DNA of 64,000 bases from Bacteroidales bacterium (GCA_017551425.1 JAFZLQ010000007.1:1-64000); one strand, 5' to 3'. Positions 34,971 to 45,157 are shown, numbered from the stretch's first letter. Numbers and translations are program-made. The notes: generated from the letters alone by a model not told the origin.

Positions 34971-36334
34971 CAGGCCCTGACTCCTCCGAACTGCGTTTCG
35001 ATTATCTTCTGTGCCTCTGCAATCTTCTCCTTGAGGACCTCATCGCTGGAGGCCTCGCAGATGAAGCGGAGATAAGGCTCGGTGTTGGAAGGACGGATAT
35101 TGAACCACCAGGCGGGGAACTCGGCGCGATAGCCGTCGAAGTCCATGAATGCGGTGGCCTTCTCTGCGGCGAGGAAGTGGTCGCGCACTGCGTCCATGGC
35201 GCCCTTCTTGTCTTCTACGCGGAAGTTGATCTCTCCGCTGTTGCGGTAGCGGGTGATCTTGTCGATCTCCCCTCCCAGGGTGAGGCCCTTCTTCTTGAGG
35301 GCGGAGACGATGCGGAGCACAATGATGGATGCCAGCATGCCGCTGTCCGAATAGAAGAAGTCCTTGAAATAGTAGTGGCCGGCGAGCTCACCGCCCCACA
35401 GGCCGTCTATCTCGCGGAGCTTGGGAGCAGCGAAGGCGCGGCCGACACGCCATGTGTGCATCTCTGCGCCGTATGCGGCAAGCCACTCGCCCACCGCCTT
35501 GGAGGAACGGATCTCCTGGAGCACGCGGGGGTTCTTCTCTCCCCTCTCGTCGCAGAAATAGTAGGCCATGAGGCCGATGACGAGGTCGGGGGCCACGAAG
35601 CGTGCCTGCTCGTCCACGAACATCACGCGATCTGCATCTCCGTCGTAGATGACGCCTATGTCTGCGCCTGTCTTCTTTACGAGCTCGCGCAGGGGCTCCA
35701 CGTTCTTGGGAATGAGGGGATTGGGCTCATGGTTGGGGAAGCGGCCGTCGAGAGTGTCGAAGATATATGCGGGAGCGTCTCCGTAAATCTGCTTCACGAA
35801 GAGGCTCGACATGCCGTTGGAGCAGTCGATGGCGAGCTTGAGGTTGCTGTAGTCGCCCTTGTACTTCTTGAGGAACTCGATATAGTCGGGCTTGATGTCG
35901 ATTTCCTTGACGACGCCCTTCTTTGCAGCGACGGGGGTGGGATGACCCTCGTCTATCCACTGCTTGATCTGGCCGAGGCCGGTATCCAGGCCCACGGGGA
36001 GGGCGTTCTCGCGGGAGACCTTCATGCCGTTGTATTCTGCGGGGTTGTGCGATGCTGTGATCTGCACGGATGCCTTGTAACCGTAGTTTGCGGTACCGAA
36101 GTACACGAGCGGCGTGCTGCTGAGGCCTATGTCATCCACATTGGCGCCGGCGTCGGTGATACCCTTGATGAGGTAGTCGTGAATCTCCTGCGAGGAAACG
36201 CGGCAGTCGCGGCCGACGAGGACGGTATCGGCATTGAGCAGCCGGGGAAGGAAATAGCCCACCTTGTAGGCTATGTCTTTGTCGAAATCTACGTTATAGA
36301 TTCCGCGAATGTCGTAAGCGTGAAATGCACCCAT
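34970..36334 (-). CDS. manB: Phosphomannomutase/phosphoglucomutase
   Basis: 454 aa. It interconverts hexose 6- and 1-phosphates for sugar nucleotide synthesis. Motifs: AYDIRGIYN, VGRDCRVSS, ITASHNPAEYNGMKV (phosphoserine loop), VIYDGDADRVMFVDEQ (metal loop), LWGGELAGHYYF (sugar loop) and RPSNTEPYLRF (phosphate-binding loop). All four active-site loops are intact. The start at 36334 (MGAFHAYDIRG) fits the family and lies about 39 nt after a -7 element. The stop overlaps the M23 start codon by 1 nt. Confidence 0.95.
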   Translation of the reverse strand: MGAFHAYDIRGIYNVDFDKDIAYKVGYFLPRLLNADTVLVGRDCRVSSQEIHDYLIKGITDAGANVDDIGLSSTPLVYFGTANYGYKASVQITASHNPAEYNGMKVSRENALPVGLDTGLGQIKQWIDEGHPTPVAAKKGVVKEIDIKPDYIEFLKKYKGDYSNLKLAIDCSNGMSSLFVKQIYGDAPAYIFDTLDGRFPNHEPNPLIPKNVEPLRELVKKTGADIGVIYDGDADRVMFVDEQARFVAPDLVIGLMAYYFCDERGEKNPRVLQEIRSSKAVGEWLAAYGAEMHTWRVGRAFAAPKLREIDGLWGGELAGHYYFKDFFYSDSGMLASIIVLRIVSALKKKGLTLGGEIDKITRYRNSGEINFRVEDKKGAMDAVRDHFLAAEKATAFMDFDGYRAEFPAWWFNIRPSNTEPYLRFICEASSDEVLKEKIAEAQKIIETQFGGVRA

Positions 36335-36372
36335 TGTTGTATTGTTTAGTGTTTGATGATTCTTGTAACCTA

Positions 36373-36380
36373 CAAATATA
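36373..36380 (-). promoter_or_regulatory. -7 element of the phosphohexomutase gene
   Basis: TATATTTG on the minus strand is an exact TAnnTTTG match in an AT-rich tract. A TGTTT sequence ends about 20 nt upstream. The leader would be roughly 30 nt. Confidence 0.6.
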
Positions 36381-36408
36381 ATATTTTTTGGACAGAAGTA
36401 AAACAATA

Positions 36409-36439
36409 CCGGCGGCGGAGCTCAACACCCGGCCGCCGG
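36409..36439 (-). terminator. Candidate terminator of the fimbrial operon
   Basis: CCGGCGGC (36409-36416) pairs with GCCGCCGG (36432-36439) around a 15 nt loop. On the minus strand it is followed by TATTGTTTTACTT, a broken T-rich tract. It lies 60 nt downstream of the last fimbrial gene and before the next promoter. Confidence 0.55.
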
Positions 36440-36498
36440 CATACTCAAATTCGGATTTTGTCTGGTTAGATGGATTTGAGTATTTATGTCTTTATTAT

Positions 36499-39400
36499 TT
36501 ATTCATAGTATTGGTACGTTACGGTAACGCTGTAAATGTAAATGTCGTTGTCATTTGACATGAAGAAGTATAGAGGCCTGTCTGCCGTACCAGTCCAGGT
36601 TCCGGTAGAGTTGTTGGTATTATTGCCGTTACTTGTGGTGTATGAGCCAATTGTAGAATTCTCTTCAACTGCCGCATAAGTGTAGTCGGAGGAAGGATAA
36701 TGGTAGATATAGCTGTTGCCAGACCTTCTGCGAAGGCAATTGAATACTACCCTTGTTATCTCGTAGTCGCTGCGGCTGCAGGTGAAATGCAGAATATTGA
36801 AATACTCCTGGCTCTCACCATAAATATACCCTGTATTGTTGTAAGTTGTGTACTCAAAAAAGTAGTCCAGGGTCATGGTTATGGTATTGTTCGTGTACGA
36901 CGTGCTTCCGTTGAAATTACCGGCGGAGAAGCTTGCCGTCTGGCCAGTCACCGCCCTTCTGAAGTTGAGGGTATAACGCTGGCCGTTTTCGATTACTGTA
37001 TCATACAGGTCGGCAAGGGAAACCTGGGCATAATGATAGCCATTAGCTCCGTTTGAATCATTGCCGTTATAACGGAAATAGACAACACCATCTTCCACAC
37101 CATCGCCCCACTTTGACAGAGTAATCGTTACATTATCCCGACTTGTATAGAGGTTTTCGGTCGTAAAACGAGTAGAATAACTGCTGTTATTGACATAATC
37201 ACTATCCGAATACGTATTCTTATAATAAGCATATACATAAGTTCTGTTAGAGCTTGGCCTTCTCGTTCCCGCGGCCAGGCTCGACCCGGAAGTCAGCACG
37301 AAGCTGGTAGGACGGCTGACGGAAAGCGTAGCCTCGTTGTAGTCTTCGTGACTGAGGGTGACGGAGCATGCGGAGAAGCGCTTGGTGGACTTGAGCGAGA
37401 ATGTCCAAGTGCGGGTGCTGGCATTGTCGGGCGTGAAGGTGTAGGTACCGTCGCCGTTGTCCGTAAACAGGGCGTTGGTTCCCGTGTTGCCGTCGAGGGT
37501 GAGCCCGTCGAAGCTGACGGTAATCGGCACCACAAGGCCGTCCACGTAGGTGAAGCTGAACGTAGTGGTCTTGTTCAGGCCGAGAGGCAGGGGTGAGGTG
37601 CCGAAGGTGAGATTGGTGAACTCGGCGCCGATGATGGTAGCCGTGGCCTCGTTGGAGGCGTAGAGCTGGGGATTCTCGCTTATGTTGACGGTGGACAGGA
37701 TGACCTTTGCCTGGCTTCCCACGGCCCCTGTGGCCGTAAGGGCAAGGCTTACCTCCGGATTGCCCTCCTCAACAATGTAGTGATAATCATTGTTGTTGTA
37801 TGTGGTCAGACGGGTAGTCACGGGAGTGACATGGTCTTCCCTGTACTGGGGCGTCAGGCCGATGAGCGTGACGGTAAGGATAGGCGGCAGCACCCGGTTG
37901 GATGTGGAAAGCCCCTTGTCCCTCGCCACCGTGGCATTTGCGCTTTTATTCAACGCATTGGAAGGATCCCACCACACTATGGGATCTCCGTTGTGCGCCA
38001 CGTCCATCACGAAGGTGAATGTCGCATTGCCGTGCCTGTACACAGAAGTCGGGGTGAAGGCAAGGCTGGAGAACTCACGCTGGGCGTAGTTATAGAACAG
38101 GTCGTATGCATACGCATCGTTGAAGTAGTGGTTGTGCACGTATATGGTGCAGGCGTTCTGGGGAACTGTGGTCTTGAAATGGCAGTCGAAATAATTCCAG
38201 GTTTTGCCGCCGCTGCTTGTGGTGGGCAGCGCCTTGTACTGGGCCTCCGTAAGCGACTTCACATAATAGAATGCGGGGGAACTGTTGTTGGGGTCTGTAG
38301 AGGTGCCGAAATCGACGGGGAGGGAGTCTCCGTCCGGAGTAAGGCTGTAACCGTTCGGCTCTATGGTGAAGTCCAGGGGGAACACGGAACGGGAAAGGCC
38401 GGTGGGTATCATAATGCGCACGACCTCGGTCTGGCCGGTCGCTGCCATGACGTATTTCTGCTGGCAGGTGACGCGTATCTCCTGGCGGGGCGACGTCTTG
38501 ATGATAACGTTACGGCTCATCTCGCGGCCGTTGTAACTTCCAGTTACGTGAATGGCCTGGGTACGCTCCTGGGTAAAGTAATTCTCGCTGTCTTTGTAAG
38601 ACTCGTTCAGCTCGTAATAGATCATGCCCCATTTCTCTTCGGCGGGGTTGTCTATCTGGGCCTGGGTTGCGGCTACCCAAGCGTTGTTCTGGCGCACGTA
38701 CTGGATTACGTTGTTGCTGTTGTCCTTGGAAATCCAGACCCGGTAACCGCTGCCCTGGGTCTTGAACGCAAGCACGCCCTGGCTGGAGGCCTGGGACGGG
38801 GTAAGTTCAGTGAAAACGCCGGTATTGGTATTTACGGTTCCCACCTTGATGGTCACCAGTTCGTTGCCTTCCTTGTTGGCCTCGTACGTCTCGTCGGTGA
38901 TGTTGGTAGGGATGTAGCGGAACATCACGGAGTCGAGCTGCGGCTGCACGTAGAACTTCTCTGTGAAAGACGTACCGATACTGGATTTACCGTCGGATAT
39001 GTTGATGAGGTCCTGGTAGGTAGGGTCGCCGGAAACTGTGGCGGAAGAGGCTTTGGAGGCCTTGGTGATATCGGTTTCGCCGGAACCCGCCTCGATATCC
39101 AGAAGGTGCACGGTATAAGACTGGTTGCGGAGAATCGGAATGGCCACGCCCTCGGTGTTGACGATGTCAAGGGCGTAGTACTTTTCGCCGTCGCTGACGT
39201 CGTTCTGGTCTATGCGTTCGGCAAGTATTATGATACGGGTGGCACGGCGATCCGACGAAGGCATGGTCCTCTCATAAACGTACAGGACGTTGTTTTGGGG
39301 ATTGGAATTATCCCAGACCTGCATGTCGGACAATACCGGAATCGATCTGTCGGAATGTCCGGCGGCCGGATAATAATCGTAGGACTGGTTCGACGGCGAG

Positions 39401-40293
39401 AAGCCCTCGTAATTGAAAGGGGCGCTGGTGACCAGAGTATCGGCGGGATTGGTCGAGTCGATTCCGTACCTCTGGTAATTCATGAAGAAATTCTCGAAGT
39501 AAACGGGAGTCTCGTCGTCGTCATCGGCGGGCTCGGGAATCGGGCGGCCTTTGCTGTTGGAGGTATAGGGATTGGACAGGATGGGCGCTATGACGCCTTC
39601 CGCCGGAGCGTACGCAAGGGCGAACTTCTTGATTGTCACCAGGTGATGCTCATTCACGCCCTGGGTTCCGACCAAAGGAGTCAGGTTGCGCAGATACACA
39701 CGGGCGAAGTTCCTCACGAGGATGATGGGGTCGGGGAACTGCGCCATGGTCTCCGGCGTAGCGACATAATTGTTTCCGGATTTCGTGGCCTTTACGCCGT
39801 TGGGAAGGATTATCTTCTGCCAGTAACCGTCGTTGTAGGACTCGGTGCGCTGGGACCTTATCTTGGAAAGGACGTTCTCCTCGGTATCCATACTGCCGGA
39901 AATAGGAGGGCTGCTGCGCAGGGCGGTGGGACAGTTGGCTATGAAATGCAGTCTGAGGCGGCTGTCGCTGATGGAGATGGTGGCGTTGATGGTGTAAAGT
40001 GTGGCCGGGTTGCTCGGGTCGTAATTGGCCGTAGCCTGTACGACGGTGGCCTTCACCCACTCGTTGAAGTAGCCGCTGCCGCCGAAGACAGCGATGTAGA
40101 AACCGTTAGGATCGATGGTAGGGTTGGTCCCCATCGTCTTTGTGTCCGGGTTGTCACAAGGTACCGCAACCTTGAACGAGAGTTGCACGGGCGTGCCCTC
40201 CGGAGCCAGATCCGAAGGCATCTCCGGTTCTTCCCGGATGCAGCCTGCAAGCAGGAGCAGGGCAGCAAGCATTATGTATCCAAAACGTCTCAT
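36499..40293 (-). CDS. Large fimbria-associated lipoprotein (DUF4906-like), likely tip or cell-wall adhesin
   Basis: 1264 aa. Lipoprotein signal MRRFGYIMLAALLLLAGC (Cys18). The first part carries fimbrillin-like features (PVQLSFKVAVPCDNPDTKTMG, IANCPTALRSS, VRNFARVYLRNLTPL). The middle and C-terminal parts are beta-rich with many Thr, Ser, Asn and Tyr. The layout resembles the DUF4906 proteins that close Bacteroidetes fimbrial operons. The 3' third (36500-37250) is less GC-rich than its neighbours. It overlaps the upstream gene by 4 nt (ATGA). A role as an adhesive tip is inferred from size and position. Confidence 0.7.
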   Translation of the reverse strand: MRRFGYIMLAALLLLAGCIREEPEMPSDLAPEGTPVQLSFKVAVPCDNPDTKTMGTNPTIDPNGFYIAVFGGSGYFNEWVKATVVQATANYDPSNPATLYTINATISISDSRLRLHFIANCPTALRSSPPISGSMDTEENVLSKIRSQRTESYNDGYWQKIILPNGVKATKSGNNYVATPETMAQFPDPIILVRNFARVYLRNLTPLVGTQGVNEHHLVTIKKFALAYAPAEGVIAPILSNPYTSNSKGRPIPEPADDDDETPVYFENFFMNYQRYGIDSTNPADTLVTSAPFNYEGFSPSNQSYDYYPAAGHSDRSIPVLSDMQVWDNSNPQNNVLYVYERTMPSSDRRATRIIILAERIDQNDVSDGEKYYALDIVNTEGVAIPILRNQSYTVHLLDIEAGSGETDITKASKASSATVSGDPTYQDLINISDGKSSIGTSFTEKFYVQPQLDSVMFRYIPTNITDETYEANKEGNELVTIKVGTVNTNTGVFTELTPSQASSQGVLAFKTQGSGYRVWISKDNSNNVIQYVRQNNAWVAATQAQIDNPAEEKWGMIYYELNESYKDSENYFTQERTQAIHVTGSYNGREMSRNVIIKTSPRQEIRVTCQQKYVMAATGQTEVVRIMIPTGLSRSVFPLDFTIEPNGYSLTPDGDSLPVDFGTSTDPNNSSPAFYYVKSLTEAQYKALPTTSSGGKTWNYFDCHFKTTVPQNACTIYVHNHYFNDAYAYDLFYNYAQREFSSLAFTPTSVYRHGNATFTFVMDVAHNGDPIVWWDPSNALNKSANATVARDKGLSTSNRVLPPILTVTLIGLTPQYREDHVTPVTTRLTTYNNNDYHYIVEEGNPEVSLALTATGAVGSQAKVILSTVNISENPQLYASNEATATIIGAEFTNLTFGTSPLPLGLNKTTTFSFTYVDGLVVPITVSFDGLTLDGNTGTNALFTDNGDGTYTFTPDNASTRTWTFSLKSTKRFSACSVTLSHEDYNEATLSVSRPTSFVLTSGSSLAAGTRRPSSNRTYVYAYYKNTYSDSDYVNNSSYSTRFTTENLYTSRDNVTITLSKWGDGVEDGVVYFRYNGNDSNGANGYHYAQVSLADLYDTVIENGQRYTLNFRRAVTGQTASFSAGNFNGSTSYTNNTITMTLDYFFEYTTYNNTGYIYGESQEYFNILHFTCSRSDYEITRVVFNCLRRRSGNSYIYHYPSSDYTYAAVEENSTIGSYTTSNGNNTNNSTGTWTGTADRPLYFFMSNDNDIYIYSVTVTYQYYE

Positions 40294-42731
40294 TTCTTCC
40301 TTACGGTATTAAGTGCCTCGTCGCCCCAGGTATAGACAGTCTTGCTGGAGGCTTTCTCGTGTTGCGTATCTTCCCAGAACCACTCGTCGTAAACGCAGCG
40401 GGCCCAGTGGACGCCGGTGCCCAGGGTGGAGCCGTTGGAGTTATAAACGGTCATGGCGGAAGCTTCCGCGTAGGTCTTGTACGCCTGGGTGCCGTCGGTA
40501 AGCGGGAACACGGCGCCCGCGGAGCACCAGTAGCCGCCGTACCTCACATCGCTCTCGGCAGAGAACAAGGCCGGAATCTTTCCCTTCTGGGAGAGGGTGA
40601 CCATATATTCAATCTCCGCCCTCGTGGGGAGCCTCCACCTGCCTGCGGGGTAGCCGTCTTCCTGATAGGTGGCGCACCTCTGAAGGGCGACGGCACGGGT
40701 CATGGAACTGGAGGTGCCGAAGGAAGATGCGATACGGAAGGAAGGGGCGATGAACACATTGTGGTCTTCGTCCTCCTGGGCGGGGTAATAATTCTCCATC
40801 CTTCTGGTGCTGCCGTCGGCGATGTCCGTACCCTGGGCGAAATCATCGGCGGTCAGACCGGTAGTATAGCTCACACCTGCAGACGTTGCGCGCGGGTCGC
40901 CCAACACATCGTTACGCAGCGCGCTGCCCACGTCCGTGGGAAGAACGGAAGTTTCCACAATGTACATGTTGAAATTCGTGTTCTTACGGTTGGAACTCTG
41001 GTCGGTGGTGGTTCGCACCCCGTTGATGAATACGTATCCGTCTTCCGTCGTATGGCCTTTTGAATTGGGCGTTCCGTTGTCGCTGTTTCTCTGCGGCTTG
41101 ATGATGATGGCGGGACGCTGCTCCACTATCACGTCCACAAAGTAGTTGTCCGACTCGCTCTGGTGCCGCACGCGGAAACGGAGCGTGTAAGGGGCGACGT
41201 CGAAGTTGGAATCGGCCATGGTACGGTTGAGGGTGTGGCTCACCGTTATCGACTCGCGCTCATTGACCGTAATCGTCCATCCGGAGGCACTTGACACGGG
41301 TGTCGGAGGGTCGGTGGAATAATCGGGATGCACGGCCTGTACCGATGATAGGTCAAGATTGTCTGTGTACGGATTGTAAACGCTTACGTTGGTGCCGATA
41401 TAATTGCTTTGATCGTCTACGTGCGCCGGCTGGTAGGCATTCGTGCCGTCCATCTGGAAGCCCTTGACCTCCACGTCGTGGCTGGACTGTATGGGGATGA
41501 TGATCTGGTCCTGGTCGAAGAGCACATACTCGGTGGTAGGGATGTTGAGGTAGCGCGTGGTGATGACGGTGGCGGGCACGGAGGTCACGCTCGTAATGTT
41601 CTCCGCCGTGCTGGTATCCATCTGCCCGCTCCAGTTGGCGATTGCATAATGGATTTCGACCTGCGGGGGATCCGCCTGCTCGGTGCCGAGGATCTGTACG
41701 TCTATGGATATGTGGTACCAGTGGTTGCGCTCGAGCGCGTTGCCAAGGAACGGGATCTTGTAGTAATACTTCCTGGTGACGTTGTTGTACTCCCAGGGTA
41801 TGATGAGCTTCATGTAAGGCTCCATTGCGGAACCGGTCTCCCAGGTGAGGGGATATGTGTAGAAAGGTTTCTCGGCGCCGTTCAGGGTGGTGGAATAGAC
41901 GGGAGAGGCCACCACGGAGACGTTCTGCCCGCTGCCGCGGCTGCGGTCCCTGGTGGTCCCGGTATCGTACAGAGGCTTGTCCAGATATTGAGAATAGACT
42001 ATGGGCTCTCCGGGGGCGTAGGTCGCGGTGGCGGTCGCAGGCATGCTCACGGGGTCCGCACCCAGGGTAGCCTTGCGCATCGCATAGACCATATAGACGG
42101 TCATGTTGTCCGTGACGGGAGTCCAGGAGCTGTCTCCGGAGGCGTTTTCCGCCACAGTCACCTCGAACGTAACTTTCGCGGCCACGCGCTCGAGGCCCAC
42201 GTTGGCATACACGGGAGTGGAACCTCCGGCATGGCCGAGGGAGACAAGCTGGTCGCCTGTCATCACGAAACTGGTCTGGGGAAGGGCTTCCCAGTTGGGG
42301 GCGGGAAGCACGGAGTTCTTGATCTGGGTAAGGGTCCTTGAGCCTGCAGTGCCCTCGTAAGTGCCGGTGAAGTTGGCGACCACGAACAAGCCGCTCTTCG
42401 CGCCTGCGCCCAGCGTACCGAAGATATCTTCCAGTTCGTTGGGGTTGGTCTGGATTTCGACCATGGTGCCGGAACGGATGGCGCCGATCACTTCCTTCAC
42501 GACACGGAGATTGTCCTCGTCGTAGAAGAAGATGTCTATGGTGTTGCCGATGTAGTTTTCGTTAAGGGCGGCGTTCCCGTTTCTTGGCGCCTTGGTCTCG
42601 GCTCCTTCCACATACAGGTTCAGGACTATGGCCTGGCCTTTCCTGTCCGAAGTGAAAGCCTCCGAAACACAACCCGAAAGCGAAAGCGCAAACAGGGCAG
42701 AGAGGGCTATATATGATATTCTAGTTCGCAT
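40290..42731 (-). CDS. FimA/Mfa-like tip subunit with C-terminal FGE/lectin-like domain
   Basis: 813 aa. Lipoprotein signal MRTRISYIALSALFALSLSGC (Cys21). The N-terminus resembles the FimA-type N-domain: AIVLNLYVEGAETKAPRNG, NTIDIFFYDEDNLRVV, GLFVVANFTG and ERVAAKVTFEV, with a middle fimbrial C-domain (ERNHWYHISIDVQILGT). The last 180 residues differ: FRIASSFGT, CATYQEDGYPAGRWRLPTRAEIEYM, YWCSAGAVFP and GVHWARCVYDEWFW. This is the pattern of formylglycine-generating-enzyme/DUF1566-like lectin folds used as tip adhesins. It overlaps the upstream gene by 11 bp and the downstream one by 4. Confidence 0.75.
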   Translation of the reverse strand: MRTRISYIALSALFALSLSGCVSEAFTSDRKGQAIVLNLYVEGAETKAPRNGNAALNENYIGNTIDIFFYDEDNLRVVKEVIGAIRSGTMVEIQTNPNELEDIFGTLGAGAKSGLFVVANFTGTYEGTAGSRTLTQIKNSVLPAPNWEALPQTSFVMTGDQLVSLGHAGGSTPVYANVGLERVAAKVTFEVTVAENASGDSSWTPVTDNMTVYMVYAMRKATLGADPVSMPATATATYAPGEPIVYSQYLDKPLYDTGTTRDRSRGSGQNVSVVASPVYSTTLNGAEKPFYTYPLTWETGSAMEPYMKLIIPWEYNNVTRKYYYKIPFLGNALERNHWYHISIDVQILGTEQADPPQVEIHYAIANWSGQMDTSTAENITSVTSVPATVITTRYLNIPTTEYVLFDQDQIIIPIQSSHDVEVKGFQMDGTNAYQPAHVDDQSNYIGTNVSVYNPYTDNLDLSSVQAVHPDYSTDPPTPVSSASGWTITVNERESITVSHTLNRTMADSNFDVAPYTLRFRVRHQSESDNYFVDVIVEQRPAIIIKPQRNSDNGTPNSKGHTTEDGYVFINGVRTTTDQSSNRKNTNFNMYIVETSVLPTDVGSALRNDVLGDPRATSAGVSYTTGLTADDFAQGTDIADGSTRRMENYYPAQEDEDHNVFIAPSFRIASSFGTSSSMTRAVALQRCATYQEDGYPAGRWRLPTRAEIEYMVTLSQKGKIPALFSAESDVRYGGYWCSAGAVFPLTDGTQAYKTYAEASAMTVYNSNGSTLGTGVHWARCVYDEWFWEDTQHEKASSKTVYTWGDEALNTVRKK

Positions 42732-44187
42732 CCAGTACTAGTTTTATGTTCTTTCTGTTGAATTCCGAATTCGCATCGTGCCACTCCCCATTGAAATAGA
42801 TCGAAACACTGAAATACAGTGTCTGGGTTGAGCTCGGAACACGGGCTGGATTGGCCCTCACGGTGAACTCGGTCTTGCCGTCATCGGTCATCACGTCGAT
42901 TTCGCCGGAGGTGGGTTCGATGATGAAATAATCCGTGGCGGTGAAGGGGCTGGCCATCACCTGCCAGCGGCCGGATGAGGGAGCCTCTATGTAAAAGCGG
43001 CCGGTGAAGACATCGTTGCGGGTATTGAATCGCATTGTCTTGGCGGACCACTCGTCTGTGGTGGGAGGGACTGCGGAATCTCCTGTACCGCGATAGAACG
43101 CAAGGACGCCGTCCTTGAACGTGCCGCTGCGCGCGGCTATCGAATGGTCGGAATAGTCCCAGTCGTATTCTTCGTACTCCCAGGGAAGTGCGGTGGTGAT
43201 TATTTCCATCGTACTCTGCTTGAACTGGAGCATGAACGAGTATTTCGTTCCTGCTGCCATGCCGGTCGAGTTCTGTTTGAAAATCTGCTGGTTGTCCAGG
43301 ATTATGCTGGCCGTAAGGTCGTCGGAAACCACGTCGTGGGAATCCACTATGTTGTACTCGACCGTAATCTGTGCCCCGCTGAGTTCCACGTAAGTCTGGG
43401 GCCACATGAGGATGAAAGAGGTCAGGTTCTTGACCAGTGTGGTATCTACGAATTCCTGTCCCGCAGGGTCTGCGGAAGTGTACAGCACTACATCCGTGGA
43501 AGAGATGTTGCTTGTGGTGACAGTGGGATTCGCGGAAGTGAAGGCTATTGACGCACTGCGCTTGTTCTTCATGCCCGTGAGCGTGACGGTCTTGAGCAGT
43601 ATCGTATTGTGGGAGGTGTTCTTCACCGTAAGGTTGAGGGCGGTGAAGAGGTGCTGGAGCTGAAGGTCCACGGAAGTGCCGGGGACGTGGTCTGCCGCGG
43701 CGATGGTATTGACTCCCGAATACATGAAGTCGTACTGGGGAGTGGACGTGTTCATCTCCAGGGGAGTAGGGATGGAGAGCGTGCGGGTTGCGGGAGCGAA
43801 AGTGGCGCCGCAGAAACCCGAGTCGGTAAGGTCCAGTCCGGAATCGTAACTGAGCCAGGAGAAGAACTCATGCGTACCGTCGGTTGTCCAGGGATACAGC
43901 CTGTCGGACGTGTAATCCCAGATCGGTGAGCCTGAGTAAACGATTTCCTCATCGATGTAATAAGGGCCGTCGCCCATCCACGACGCAGAACCGGTGAATC
44001 CGGAAAGGGCGTCAAGGACATGGAGCTTGTTGCCGTTGGTCTTGAGCGCGTTATCATCCATGAGTGCCCTGGTGACAGGCGCTTCCTGCGGCGAGAAGGA
44101 AATGCTCTCGCCGGCCACCTCCGGTTTCTTCTCGCAGGAGAAAACCGTCAGCAGAGCCAGTAACAGGTATGCGGTTCTTCTTCTCAT
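42721..44187 (-). CDS. Mfa-like fimbrillin lipoprotein, long form
   Basis: 488 aa. Start at 44187 (MRRRTAYLLLALLTVFSC, lipobox Cys18), 4 nt after the upstream stop; the ATG at 44211 lies within the upstream gene. The first 330 residues follow the Mfa_like_1 fold: SFSPQEAPVTRALMDD, YPWTTDGTHEFFSWLSY, TSVDLQLQHLFTALNLTV and GTKYSFMLQFKQSTMEI. An added C-terminal domain of about 150 residues (RSGTFKDGVLAFYRGTG...) is not in the smaller fimbrillins. It is perhaps a minor subunit placed between shaft and tip. Confidence 0.75.
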   Translation of the reverse strand: MRRRTAYLLLALLTVFSCEKKPEVAGESISFSPQEAPVTRALMDDNALKTNGNKLHVLDALSGFTGSASWMGDGPYYIDEEIVYSGSPIWDYTSDRLYPWTTDGTHEFFSWLSYDSGLDLTDSGFCGATFAPATRTLSIPTPLEMNTSTPQYDFMYSGVNTIAAADHVPGTSVDLQLQHLFTALNLTVKNTSHNTILLKTVTLTGMKNKRSASIAFTSANPTVTTSNISSTDVVLYTSADPAGQEFVDTTLVKNLTSFILMWPQTYVELSGAQITVEYNIVDSHDVVSDDLTASIILDNQQIFKQNSTGMAAGTKYSFMLQFKQSTMEIITTALPWEYEEYDWDYSDHSIAARSGTFKDGVLAFYRGTGDSAVPPTTDEWSAKTMRFNTRNDVFTGRFYIEAPSSGRWQVMASPFTATDYFIIEPTSGEIDVMTDDGKTEFTVRANPARVPSSTQTLYFSVSIYFNGEWHDANSEFNRKNIKLVLDAN

Positions 44188-44191
44188 TGTT

Positions 44192-45157
44192 CTATTCGAC
44201 GACGAGTCCACCTTCCTGCTCCAGCCAACCGAGAGCCGAAGCTGTGAACGTGATGAGGTTGTCCATCCCTATGCTGAGGGTGTAAATGTACTTCTTGCCG
44301 GGTTCCCATTCGTCTATGGTTCCGCCGAGATGAATGGTGACCGGTGCGTTTGAGAAAGAGTCTGCCTGTCCGGAGATGGTCTGGGTGATGCTGTAGCCTA
44401 CGGTGATCGAGGCGTTGGGACCCAGTTCCTGGGGCAGGAAAAGGAAGGAGCATACATCGATGGTGTCGGGCACGTTGCCTGCGCCGTAAGTGAGAGCCGT
44501 CGATGAGCTTGAAAGCGAATAACTGTGTTCCGACTCGTGGTTGTCCCATGCGCCGCCTGAATAGTCGGCCACGGAATAGATGCCGCCCAGGGCGAGAGAG
44601 GTCATCGTCAGGGAAACGGTGTTGGAGCCGGTGGAGTAATAATCGGCCGCCTTAACCCTGAACACCACCTGCGAGAGGGCGTGCGAGAATGTGAGGGGAA
44701 CATAGTCGGGGTGGGATGCGCAGTCCGCTACCGTCGCCGTGGCGTAACAGAGATCGGTGGTCATCTGCGTATTGTTCTGTATGGTGTAGTCCGTTACCGA
44801 GAGGCCTCCGGAGCTGAGTGATGCGCCGCTTGCATCGGAAGGACTGAAAGCGTGGAATGTGAGGGAACCTGCGAGCGGCCAGTACTGGCTGACGGAGGTT
44901 GTCCAATAGTCGATGGCGGATGAATAGGTTGCGGCGAGGTCTGAGAAGTAAGTTGCGGTACCACCGTAGTACGCACTTATCATGAACGACTCGGAAGTCG
45001 GATAGGTGGTGCCGGTGATAATCGCCTTCGTGGCCTTGGCTACGACGGGTGTAAAGCGTATGGTACCGGCATTTCCGTCGATATCCGTACGGGAGCATGC
45101 CGAGGCCAGGGCTACACCTATAATAATAATATATATATTAATCGTGCGTCTATTCAT
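44192..45157 (-). CDS. Mfa-like fimbrillin lipoprotein
   Basis: 321 aa. Start at 45157 (MNRRTINIYIIIIGVALASAC, Cys21), overlapping the upstream stop by 8 bp (ATGAATAG). Fimbrillin family pattern: IRFTPVVAKATKAIITGTTYPTSESFMISAYY, WPLAGSLTFHAFSP, VPLTFSHALSQVVFRVKA and EWEPGKKYIYTLSIGMDNLITF. Polymerising subunits of this type are lipoproteins cleaved after Arg or Lys near the N-terminus before donor-strand exchange; the KATKA stretch is a possible site. Confidence 0.82.
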   Translation of the reverse strand: MNRRTINIYIIIIGVALASACSRTDIDGNAGTIRFTPVVAKATKAIITGTTYPTSESFMISAYYGGTATYFSDLAATYSSAIDYWTTSVSQYWPLAGSLTFHAFSPSDASGASLSSGGLSVTDYTIQNNTQMTTDLCYATATVADCASHPDYVPLTFSHALSQVVFRVKAADYYSTGSNTVSLTMTSLALGGIYSVADYSGGAWDNHESEHSYSLSSSSTALTYGAGNVPDTIDVCSFLFLPQELGPNASITVGYSITQTISGQADSFSNAPVTIHLGGTIDEWEPGKKYIYTLSIGMDNLITFTASALGWLEQEGGLVVE

